A program made the position numbers and the translations under genes. The notes under the pieces are model-generated. The model ran no database searches, was not told the DNA's origin, and saw only the letters and a list, made by a program, of their open reading frames with translations. This document shows positions 24,489-33,463 of a stretch of DNA of 64,000 nucleotides, piece after piece. The DNA lies in contig JADHNH010000001.1 in the NCBI GenBank assembly GCA_016779605.1, positions 1 through 64,000 on the forward strand. The letters run 5' to 3'. How positions within the stretch are numbered: the first letter of the stretch is position 1; the number at the start of each line of letters is the position of its first letter. Source of the DNA: Nevskia sp. (GTDB lineage: Bacteria; Pseudomonadota; Gammaproteobacteria; Nevskiales; Nevskiaceae).

Positions 24489-25163
24489 ATGGATTCCGTG
24501 CTGGCACTGGGCTTCTTCATTGGGCTGCGTCATGCGCTCGAACCCGATCACGTAGCCGCCGTCGCCACCCTGGCAGCGCGGGGCGGCGGTGTACTGCGCA
24601 CCGCGGCCTTGGGCATTGCCTGGGGCACCGGTCATCTCCTGTCGCTTCTGCTGGTCGGTTCGGCAGCGTTGCTGACTGGCCAACGGGTACCCGCCGCATG
24701 GTCGCTGGCCCTGGAATCAGTCGTAGGCATCCTGCTGCTGGTGTTGGGAACGGGACTGCTGCGGGAGCTTCTGCCGGGGTGCGGCGCCCGCGGCATGGCA
24801 AATATCGAAGGACCGGGTAAACCAGCGGCTCGGTCCACGGCAGGCGCCGTCGCAGGCGTCCCGCGCCTTCACGGGCGCGCGGCGCTCGTTGGCATCGTGC
24901 ACGGCTTGGCAGGCTCGGCCGCCTTGGTCGTGCTGACGGCCAGCGTGATCCATTCAGCGGGCCTCGGCGTGCTTTACCTGGCCGTCTTCGGAACCGGCGC
25001 GATCGCCGGCATGGCTAGCTTGTCGATGCTGATGGCCCTGCCTTCGCAGTATCTGACGTCGCGCACTGCCCGCACGATGCGTTTCCTCAGCCTCGTCGTT
25101 GGCTTGCTCACGACGGCGCTCGGCCTGCGCATCCTGCTGGCGAACGCCGGCCAGTTGCTCTGA
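24489..25163 (+). CDS. UreH/NiCoT-like metal transporter
   Basis: 224 residues with six probable transmembrane segments. The first helix has the diagnostic nickel/cobalt-permease motif RHALEPDHVAAV (HxxxxDH); a second His pair is in ALVGIVHGLAG. The length and layout match the UreH/TauE-like HoxN-related importers. It begins 19 bases after copB but its likely substrate, nickel, is needed by the [NiFe] hydrogenase 1.6 kb downstream. The substrate is an inference from motif and context; cobalt or copper-linked roles are possible. Confidence 0.75.
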   Translation: MDSVLALGFFIGLRHALEPDHVAAVATLAARGGGVLRTAALGIAWGTGHLLSLLLVGSAALLTGQRVPAAWSLALESVVGILLLVLGTGLLRELLPGCGARGMANIEGPGKPAARSTAGAVAGVPRLHGRAALVGIVHGLAGSAALVVLTASVIHSAGLGVLYLAVFGTGAIAGMASLSMLMALPSQYLTSRTARTMRFLSLVVGLLTTALGLRILLANAGQLL

Positions 25164-25177
25164 AGTCCTGCGGCGGC

Positions 25178-25191
25178 TTGACCTAGATCAA
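25178..25191 (+). promoter_or_regulatory. FNR/Anr-type box
   Basis: TTGAC-CTAG-ATCAA, between the transporter and the lipoprotein pair. The -10 candidate at the expected distance (AAGCTC) is poor; TACAGT at 25236-25241 is a little far. The box sequence is near-perfect. Confidence 0.6.
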
Positions 25192-25277
25192 TGCCGGGAT
25201 CGCTTCGCTGTCGCAAGCTCTTTGTCAGTCCGAAATACAGTCTCGTACGGCGCCGCCAGCTGAAACGGAGGAACACC

Positions 25278-25667
25278 ATGTATAACAACCCCGTCAAACG
25301 CCCGTTGAGCCTTGCCATCGCGCTGGCCATGGGTCTATTATTGGATGGCTGTGCCGGGCGGACACCGCAGGCAGCACCGCTGCCCGAGCAGATCGCCGGC
25401 GCCAGGACGCGCGCCGACCATGAACAACTCGCGACGCGGTACGAGCAAGCCGCTGCTGCAGCGCAGCAAGAGGCGCAGGTGCACCGAGAAGCCAAGGATC
25501 GGTATGAACGGTTCCCCTACAGCGGCCTGTATTCTCCGCACCACGTGAACACTGCCGCTTTCGCGCAGCGCTGCCAGAGCGCCATCGTCGCCAACGAGCA
25601 GGCCGCCCAGGACGACCTGGCCCTGGCCAAGCTCCATCGCGATCTGGCCACGGAAACCAAGGAATAG
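25278..25667 (+). CDS. small lipoprotein, member 3 of the paralogue family
   Basis: 129 residues from ATG at 25278, five bases after GGAGGA. Signal peptide with lipobox LLDGCAG. Core ARTRADHEQLATRYEQAAAAA (about residues 48-68), then AKDRYERFPYSGLYSP and the closing helix ANEQAAQDDLALAKLHRDLA. This copy has a degenerate first part (TRADHE for TPADHE). It is five bases from member 4, so the two are co-transcribed. Confidence 0.72.
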   Translation: MYNNPVKRPLSLAIALAMGLLLDGCAGRTPQAAPLPEQIAGARTRADHEQLATRYEQAAAAAQQEAQVHREAKDRYERFPYSGLYSPHHVNTAAFAQRCQSAIVANEQAAQDDLALAKLHRDLATETKE

Positions 25668-25672
25668 CGGCG

Positions 25673-26152
25673 ATGAAGCGCAAATCCGCTGCGCTGGCTC
25701 TGGCGCTTCCCCTTCTGACCGGCGCGGTGCTGTTGAGCGGCTGCGGACCAAAGTCCGCGGCGCCCGCGGCCAGTGTCACCGACGCCAACCTCGTCGACAA
25801 GGTCCAGCAGGCCCGCACGCCGACCGATCACCAGGACATCGCACGCTACTACGACGCGCAGGCGCAGGCCGCCGAGCGCCAAGCCGCAGTGGACCGCAAG
25901 TTCAGGGGCAGCTATGTGCGCAGCTGGCCACCGGGCGGCCCTTCCGAAGGTCCGGCAGCCGAAGGACACTACGACTCGGCCAGCGGCACGGCCACACTCA
26001 CCCTGCGCGGCTTCGGCCCCTCGGCCGAGGGCCATTACGACCGCCTGATTGCGCGCGACGAGGACGACGCGCGCGAGTACCACGCACTGGCCGACTGGCA
26101 CCGCGACCTGGCGGGCCAGGTCGAACGCGGCGGCGCCAAGGTGGCCGAATAA
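25673..26152 (+). CDS. small lipoprotein, member 4 of the paralogue family
   Basis: 159 residues, lipobox LLSGCGPK. Core ARTPTDHQDIARYYDAQAQAA (about residues 42-62). It is the longest member: after FRGSYVRSWPPGG an insert EGHYDSASGTATLTLRG separates the two halves and SAEGHYDRLIARDEDDA restores the common ending. HYD occurs twice and may be an internal duplication. Co-transcribed with member 3; function unknown. Confidence 0.72.
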   Translation: MKRKSAALALALPLLTGAVLLSGCGPKSAAPAASVTDANLVDKVQQARTPTDHQDIARYYDAQAQAAERQAAVDRKFRGSYVRSWPPGGPSEGPAAEGHYDSASGTATLTLRGFGPSAEGHYDRLIARDEDDAREYHALADWHRDLAGQVERGGAKVAE

Positions 26153-26288
26153 TTGTCTCCCCTCCAGAGTTTTTGACACGCGGTTGCGCCGGTGGTCGCC
26201 GTGGCGCAGCGGCGTTCCTTCCACGTTTCACGGTGACTGCCGCTGGCCGGGCGGCGACGAGCCCGGCCCCAACACCTCGGAGAATTTC

Positions 26289-26669
26289 ATGACACCCAAC
26301 AGCAAGCTTTGTCTTATTGCCCTCGCGCTCGCCGGCCTGGCTTCGGCCGGGTCCGTGCTGGCGCAGGCCACCCAGCAGCCCGCCGCCCCTCAGAAGCCGG
26401 CCGCGACCACCACCGCACCGGCGGCACCGGCCGCCCAGTCCCCGGACCAGCAGGGCCACCAGATGGGCATGCACATGATGCAGATGGGCAAGCACATGGA
26501 GCAGATGGGCAAGCAGATGCAGCAAAAGGGCATGCAGATGGACAAGAAGGGCAGCGCCATGGGCATGGACATGGGCGAGATGGGCATGGACATGGACCAG
26601 ACCGACAAGGACATGGACAAGATGGAAAAGGACATGGACATGGACATGGACAAGAGTCCGCACATGTAA
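26289..26669 (+). CDS. exported protein with MxxM/Asp repeat tail
   Basis: 126 residues from ATG at 26289 behind GGAG. A signal peptide ends near SVLAQ. An Ala/Pro linker (about 25-55) leads into a C-terminal segment of 70 residues built from short units: MGMHMMQMGKHMEQMGKQM, then MQMDKKG, MDMGEMGMDMDQ, DKDMDKMEKDMD and MDMDMDKSPHM. There are about 25 Met and many Asp/Lys, so it may form a Met-lined helix or a disordered copper/silver binder. No family recognised. It lies alone before the hydrogenase operon. Confidence 0.7.
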   Translation: MTPNSKLCLIALALAGLASAGSVLAQATQQPAAPQKPAATTTAPAAPAAQSPDQQGHQMGMHMMQMGKHMEQMGKQMQQKGMQMDKKGSAMGMDMGEMGMDMDQTDKDMDKMEKDMDMDMDKSPHM

Positions 26670-26672
26670 GCA

Positions 26673-26694
26673 GCGGCTCGCCTCGGCGAGCCGC
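26673..26694 (+). terminator. possible terminator or attenuator hairpin
   Basis: GCGGCTCGCC-TC-GGCGAGCCGC is a perfect 10-base stem three bases after the stop of the Met-rich gene. The following sequence CAACCGTTTG lacks a clear T run, so it may be a weak terminator or an RNA-stability element before the hydrogenase operon. Confidence 0.5.
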
Positions 26695-26775
26695 CAACCG
26701 TTTGATCCTGGACCGCCGGGCGGCGTAGGTCTGACCGCGCCGTTCCGGCTCCGCAAGGAAATTGGGGAGGTAGGC

Positions 26776-27736
26776 ATGGCCACAGAACAAGCGCCGCCGA
26801 CGGTCTACCACCAGCTGCGCGCGCAGGGCATGAGCCGGCGCGGCTTCCTGCAGTTCTGCGCCTACATGACCACGCTGCTAGCGCTGCCCGCCAGCGCCGC
26901 CCAGGACATCGAGCAGGCGTTGCGGACCAAGCCCCGGCCCAGCGTCATCTGGATTTCGATCCAGGAATGCACCGGCTGCAGCGAATCGCTGCTGCGCTCG
27001 TTCGAGCCGACGCTGGAAGGGCTGATCCTCGACCAGTTTTCGCTCGACTACCATCATGTGCTGCAGGCGGCGGCCGGCCGCGCCGCCGAAGCCGCGCGCG
27101 AGGCCGCGATCAAGAAGGCCTGGGGCAAGTACGTGCTGATCGTCGACGGCGGCATCCCCCAGGGCGCCGACGGCGCGCTGTCCACCACCGGCGGGCGCGC
27201 CGGCATCGAGATCCTGCAGACCGCCGCGCAGGGCGCGGCGCTGATCGTCGCGGTCGGTACTTGCGCCGCCTACGGCGGCATCCCGGCCGCAGCGCCGAAT
27301 CCAACCGAGGCGACAGGTGCCGCCAAGGCGCTGACCGAGTTGCGCGACGCCGGCAAGGTGAGCGCCCCCGTGATCAACGTCCCAGGCTGTCCCCCCGTCC
27401 CGGAAGTGATGACCGGCGTGATCGCCTACTACCTGGCCTACGGCAAGGCGCCGCCACTGGACGACCTGCTGCGTCCGGTCCCGTTCTTCGGCCGCACCGT
27501 GCACGACGACTGCCCGCGGCTGCCGTTCTACAACAAGGGCCTGTTCGCCAGGAGCTTCGACGATGAGGGCGCGCGCCAGGGCCACTGCTTGCTGGAGCTG
27601 GGCTGCAAAGGCACCGTGACCTTCAACGCCTGTACCGTGGTCAAGTGGAACCAGGGCACCGGCTTTCCGATGAAAGCTGGCCACGGCTGCCTGGGCTGCT
27701 CGCAGCCCGGCTTCTGGGACCGCAAGGGAGGATTCT

Positions 27737-27753
<17 letters not shown>
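26776..27753 (+). CDS. [NiFe]-hydrogenase small subunit, no C-terminal anchor
   Basis: 325 residues. Tat signal SRRGFLQF (20-27). Fe-S ligands: proximal cluster Cys65, Cys68 (ECTGCSE), Cys163 (GTCAAYGG) and Cys205 (PGCPP); distal His243, Cys246, Cys271, Cys277; medial Cys286, Cys305, Cys308. The proximal box is ECTGC, not ECTCC, so it lacks the extra Cys of oxygen-tolerant enzymes and should carry an ordinary 4Fe-4S cluster. The chain stops at GGFYAPIA, without the usual hydrophobic tail of membrane-bound uptake enzymes. It starts with GGGGAGG eight bases before and overlaps the large-subunit gene by 17 bases. It passes electrons from the active site outward. Confidence 0.95.
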
Positions 27754-29506
<1,753 letters not shown>

Positions 29507-29517
29507 GGAGCCATGCC

Positions 29518-30366
29518 ATGAACCACGCCCTGCGCAGTCCGGCCTTGATCCGGTCCGGTCCTGTTCTGCTCATGGGGTTGCTGACCTTTGGCCTGCCGTT
29601 CGGCGCGCAGGCGCGGCCGGGCTACGCCAACCTGATCAACTCCTATTGCCAGGCCCAGGGCGCGGCGCGCCTGCGCTACACCGACGATGGCTGCACCCTG
29701 TGCCACCATCAGGGCACGTTCACCACCGACCCTGACCATCGCCTCGAACCGCAGTGGTCGGAGTTCGAGCTGGGACGGTCCTCCGGCAACTACAGCTTCT
29801 TTTGTCCCGGCAGCGGAAGTCCTCCCCTGACGGCGGACTCCGGCGCCGCCGACCAGGCCGGCGATCAGGGCACAGCGCCGGGCGAGGCGGCGCCGCAGCC
29901 CGCGATGCCGTGGATGGCGCTGGGCTATCCCAGCGGCCATGCCGCTACGATGGCGGTCAGCGGGGCGCCGGGCGAGACGGCGCCGAGCGCCGTTGCCAAA
30001 CCGTCCGCGCCGAAGGCGGTACCGGCCGAATCCCTGGCACCGCCCACGCCGGACGCCAAGACCGCCGCGGACCTCAAGAGCAAGCTGAGCAAATTGCACG
30101 CCGACCTGGCCATCGGCAAGGCCCAAGAGAGCGCCTGGCAGGATCTGGCCGATGCCGTGCTGGCGCTGGGCCCCGCGGCGACTGCGGAGCCCGCAGCCGC
30201 GGCTCCAGTGACCGCGCAACTGCAGGAGCAGCAGCGGCGGCTGGCGCAGCGCGCCGCACAATTGCGCGCCGTCAACACCGCGCTGGTGCGCCTCAACGCC
30301 AAGCTGAACGAGCGCCAGCAGCGCCTGCTCGCGGCACGCCTGCCGGCCCTGATCGGCCAAGCCTGA
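29518..30366 (+). CDS. hydrogenase-associated mono-haem protein with coiled-coil tail
   Basis: 282 residues; GAGGAG at 29505-29510 selects the ATG at 29518. A signal peptide ends around GAQARPG. One CTLCH motif (59-63) binds haem c, with SYCQAQ and SFFCPG giving two more Cys. A Pro/Ala linker (about 90-180) leads into a long helical region LQEQQRRLAQRAAQLRAV to NERQQRLL at the C-terminus, a likely coiled coil. It stands where a HyaC-type cytochrome b or an Isp1/Isp2 pair would be and may connect the hydrogenase to the periplasmic cytochromes. No family name is assigned. Confidence 0.75.
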   Translation: MNHALRSPALIRSGPVLLMGLLTFGLPFGAQARPGYANLINSYCQAQGAARLRYTDDGCTLCHHQGTFTTDPDHRLEPQWSEFELGRSSGNYSFFCPGSGSPPLTADSGAADQAGDQGTAPGEAAPQPAMPWMALGYPSGHAATMAVSGAPGETAPSAVAKPSAPKAVPAESLAPPTPDAKTAADLKSKLSKLHADLAIGKAQESAWQDLADAVLALGPAATAEPAAAAPVTAQLQEQQRRLAQRAAQLRAVNTALVRLNAKLNERQQRLLAARLPALIGQA

Positions 30367-30382
30367 CCGCCGGAGACCCGCC

Positions 30383-30616
30383 ATGTGCTTGGCCGTGCCG
30401 ATGCAAGTCGATGCCATCGAGGGATTCCGGGCGCAGTGTTCGGCCAAGGGCGTGAGCCGCGAGGTCAACCTGTTCCTGCTGCAGGACCAGGCGGTGGCGG
30501 CCGGCGATCACGTGCTGGTCCACTTGGGCTACGCCATCCAGCGCATCAGCGCCGAGGACGCCGTGCGCTATTGGGATGCCTTCGACGAAGTGCTGGCACA
30601 GAGCCCAGTGGTCTGA
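30383..30616 (+). CDS. hypC: hydrogenase maturation chaperone HypC
   Basis: 77 residues starting MCLAVPMQVD, with the essential Cys2. The OB-fold continues SREVNLFLLQDQ and ends near HLGYAIQRISAEDAV, the normal HypC closing part. It shuttles the Fe(CN)2CO precursor between HypD and the large subunit. RBS GGAGACCCGCC precedes. It follows the haem gene by 16 bases in the operon. Confidence 0.92.
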   Translation: MCLAVPMQVDAIEGFRAQCSAKGVSREVNLFLLQDQAVAAGDHVLVHLGYAIQRISAEDAVRYWDAFDEVLAQSPVV

Positions 30617-30619
30617 CCC

Positions 30620-31018
30620 ATGCACGAGCTATCGGTGGCCCAGGCCCTGCTGGATCAGATCGACGCCATCACCGCGGAACGCGCGGCGACGTGCGCGGTC
30701 GTGGTGACGATCCGCGTGGGTCCCTTATCGGGCGTCGAACCGGCCCTGCTCGACCGCGCTTTCGCCGTGGCGCGGTTGCGCGATCCGCGGACCGCCACCG
30801 CGACGCTGAGCATCGAGCCGGCGGAGATCCGCGTGGCCTGCCGCGACTGCGGCCGTGATGGTGCCGCGCACACCGGCAAGCTCGCTTGCTCGGCGTGCGG
30901 CAGCCGCGCCACGCGCCTGCTGCAAGGCGACGAGCTCCTGCTGCTCCGGGTGGAGCTGGAAATAGCGGCCGACGCGGCGCCGCAACTCAACCAATCGGAA
31001 GGAGTCTGCCATGTGTGA
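30620..31018 (+). CDS. hypA: hydrogenase nickel-insertion protein HypA
   Basis: 132 residues. Begins MHELSVAQ with the Ni-binding His2. The zinc ribbon shows CRDCGRDG and LACSACGSRA. It starts three bases after HypC and overlaps hypB. With HypB it loads nickel into the large subunit. Confidence 0.93.
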   Translation: MHELSVAQALLDQIDAITAERAATCAVVVTIRVGPLSGVEPALLDRAFAVARLRDPRTATATLSIEPAEIRVACRDCGRDGAAHTGKLACSACGSRATRLLQGDELLLLRVELEIAADAAPQLNQSEGVCHV

Positions 31019-31817
31019 CCAGTGCGGATGTGGCGCCACCGCCCAGCACGATCCGGGAGCCGCCGCCGGTGGACTCCGGTTCACGCCCCTGCGCCAACAG
31101 GTCGATGTCGTACGCGGCATCCTTGACGGCAACCACCGCCAGGCCGAGCACAACCGCGCCCACTTCGACGCGCACGGCATCGTCGCGATCAACCTGATGT
31201 CCTCGCCAGGGTCCGGCAAGACCGCGCTGCTGGAAGCGACCATCCCGCGGCTGCGCGAGCGCTACCGCATCGCCGTGGTCGAAGGCGACCTGGAAACGGA
31301 CAACGACGCCCGGCGCATCCGCGCCCAGGGCGTGCCGGCGGTGCAGATCACCACCGGCACCGCCTGCCACCTGGATGCGGCGCTGGTGCACGACGCGCTG
31401 CACGCGCTGGATCTGGACCGCATCGACCTGCTGTTCATCGAAAACATCGGCAACCTGGTCTGTCCCGCCAGCTTCGGCCTCGGCCAGCATCGCGACGTCA
31501 CGCTCCTGTCGGTCACCGAAGGCGACGACAAGCCGGCCAAGTACCCGGTGATGTTCCGCGCCAGCGACCTGGTGCTGATCTCCAAGACCGATCTGCTGCC
31601 GCACCTGCCGGAGTTCGATCCGCGACGCGCGCAGCAGGCACTGGCCGACATCGGCGCGCGCGCGTCCAGCCTGTGCGTGTCCGTGCGCGATCCGGGGTCG
31701 CTCGATCCCTGGCTGCATTGGTTGGAGCGGACCATGGCCGAGGTGCGCTCCGCGCAGCACGGCAGCGAAGCAGGTCGCGGTACGGGCGCCGGGCATGCGC
31801 ATGCGCACCGCGGCTGA
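31011..31817 (+). CDS. hypB: hydrogenase nickel-incorporation GTPase HypB
   Basis: 268 residues. N-terminal MCDQCGCG is the high-affinity nickel motif. The P-loop NLMSSPGSGKTALLE, the EGDLETDNDA metal-site segment, the GTACHLD loop and ISKTDLLPH complete the SIMIBI GTPase. No long His tract is present. It overlaps hypD by 23 bases. It delivers nickel using GTP hydrolysis. Confidence 0.95.
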   Translation: MCDQCGCGATAQHDPGAAAGGLRFTPLRQQVDVVRGILDGNHRQAEHNRAHFDAHGIVAINLMSSPGSGKTALLEATIPRLRERYRIAVVEGDLETDNDARRIRAQGVPAVQITTGTACHLDAALVHDALHALDLDRIDLLFIENIGNLVCPASFGLGQHRDVTLLSVTEGDDKPAKYPVMFRASDLVLISKTDLLPHLPEFDPRRAQQALADIGARASSLCVSVRDPGSLDPWLHWLERTMAEVRSAQHGSEAGRGTGAGHAHAHRG

Positions 31818-32922
31818 CTGGCTGCAGGCGATCCGCGGGCTACCGCTGCGGCAGGAGGTGCGCGTGCTCAACGTCTGCGGCGGCCATGAGCGCACCATGG
31901 CGCAGGCCGGGCTGCGCGGCGTGCTGCCGCCCACCGTGAAGATCATCCCCGGCCCAGGCTGCCCGGTGTGCATCTGTCCCGAGGAAGACGTCTTCGAAGC
32001 GATCCAGCTGGCGCTGACGCAGCCGGTGACGCTGGTCGCCTTCGGCGACATGCTGCGCGTACCGGTGGGCGTGCCGAAGGGCCAGGTGCGCTCGCTGGAA
32101 CAGGCCAAGGCGGCCGGCGCCGACGTGCGCCCGCTCGCCAGCCCGGAGCAGGCGCTGGCCATCGCGCGCGACAATCCGGCAAGAACGGTGGTGTTCTTCG
32201 TCGCCGGCTTCGAGACAACGCTGGCCCCGGTGGCGGCAATGATCCGGCAGGGCGTGCCGGACAACCTGCTGTTCCTGATGTCCGGGCGCCTGACCTGGCC
32301 GGCGGTAGCGATGCTGCTGGAGTCGGCCGATGTGGCTTTCGACGCCCTGGTGGCGCCCGGTCACGTCGCCACGGTGATGGGTTCGGACGAGTGGCAGTTC
32401 GTGGTGCGCGACCACCAGATGCCGGCGGCCATCGGCGGCTTCAAGCCGGAATCGCTGCTGGCGGCGGTGTACTCGGTGCTGCGCCAGCAGCTCGAAGGAC
32501 AGGCGTTCCTGGACAACTGCTACGCCGAAAGCGTGCGCCCGGCGGGCAACCGCATCGCACGCCAGTGCCTGGACGATACCCTGGAAGTGGTCGACGCCAG
32601 GTGGCGCGGCATCGGCACCATCCCCAGCTCGGGGTTCCGTTTGCGGCCCGCGCTGGCGCACCTGGACGCGCGCCTGAAGTTCGGGCCGGGGCCAGGCGTG
32701 GAGCGCGGACCGCACCGCGAAATGCCGCCGGGCTGCGACTGCGCCCGGGTCATTCTCGGCAAGGTGCTGCCCAGCGACTGCTATCTCTACGGCCGCGCCT
32801 GCACCCCGCGCACCCCGGTTGGTCCGTGCATGGTCTCCGACGAAGGCGCCTGCCACGTCTGGTGGACCGGCGGGGTGCGCGCCAACCCGCAGGCCCGGCC
32901 GCCGGCCGGTACCGGCAGCTAG
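31795..32922 (+). CDS. hypD: hydrogenase maturation Fe-S protein HypD
   Basis: 375 residues. CGGHERTMAQAG near residue 28, GPGCPVC near 58 and the FFVAGFETTLAP segment are HypD hallmarks; the Cys-rich end (PPGCDCARVILGKV and RACTPRTPVGPCMVSDEGAC) binds the 4Fe-4S cluster. It assembles the Fe(CN)2CO moiety with HypC. It overlaps hypB, indicating coupling. Confidence 0.95.
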   Translation: MRMRTAADWLQAIRGLPLRQEVRVLNVCGGHERTMAQAGLRGVLPPTVKIIPGPGCPVCICPEEDVFEAIQLALTQPVTLVAFGDMLRVPVGVPKGQVRSLEQAKAAGADVRPLASPEQALAIARDNPARTVVFFVAGFETTLAPVAAMIRQGVPDNLLFLMSGRLTWPAVAMLLESADVAFDALVAPGHVATVMGSDEWQFVVRDHQMPAAIGGFKPESLLAAVYSVLRQQLEGQAFLDNCYAESVRPAGNRIARQCLDDTLEVVDARWRGIGTIPSSGFRLRPALAHLDARLKFGPGPGVERGPHREMPPGCDCARVILGKVLPSDCYLYGRACTPRTPVGPCMVSDEGACHVWWTGGVRANPQARPPAGTGS

Positions 32923-32936
32923 GCCTAAGACAAACC

Positions 32937-33461
32937 ATGGACATGGCCGTGTTGCCCCAGCCTCACGCTGCGCATCCACGGATCGTGGTCATGGGCATCG
33001 GCAATACGCTGCTGAGCGACGAAGGGGTCGGCGTCCACGCCATCGAGCACTTGCGCAACGACCCGGATACCGAACCGGCCTTGGCCCTGGTGGATGGCGG
33101 CACCCTCAGCTTCTCTCTGCTGCCGCTGCTGCTGGAGGCCGACGCTCTGATCGTCATCGACGCCGCGCAGCTCAACCTCGCGCCGGGCGCCGTCAGGCGC
33201 TTCACCGGGCCACGCATGGACCGGTTGGTGCGCGGCGGCATCCGCACGGTGCACGAGGTCGGTCTCAAGGAGCTGCTCGACATGGCGCGGCTCGAAGGCC
33301 GCCTGCCGCGCCGACGGGCCGTCATCGCGGTGCAGCCGGCGACGCTGGACTGGGGCATGGCCCTGACGCCCCCGGTTGCCGCCACGCTGGTGCCGGTCAG
33401 CTTGATGGTGCACCGGATCGCGCAGCGCTGGCGCGCGCTACTGCCGGCGCCGGTGGCTTGA
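32937..33461 (+). CDS. hydrogenase maturation protease (HyaD/HupD family)
   Basis: 174 residues from ATG at 32937. Metal-binding and specificity residues are visible: Glu in GNTLLSDEGVGV, Asp in LVDGGTLS and His in TVHEVGL. It cuts the large subunit after His574 once nickel is bound. Ordered between hypD and hypF in this operon. The C-terminus is of normal length. Confidence 0.9.
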   Translation: MDMAVLPQPHAAHPRIVVMGIGNTLLSDEGVGVHAIEHLRNDPDTEPALALVDGGTLSFSLLPLLLEADALIVIDAAQLNLAPGAVRRFTGPRMDRLVRGGIRTVHEVGLKELLDMARLEGRLPRRRAVIAVQPATLDWGMALTPPVAATLVPVSLMVHRIAQRWRALLPAPVA

Positions 33462-33463
33462 AC

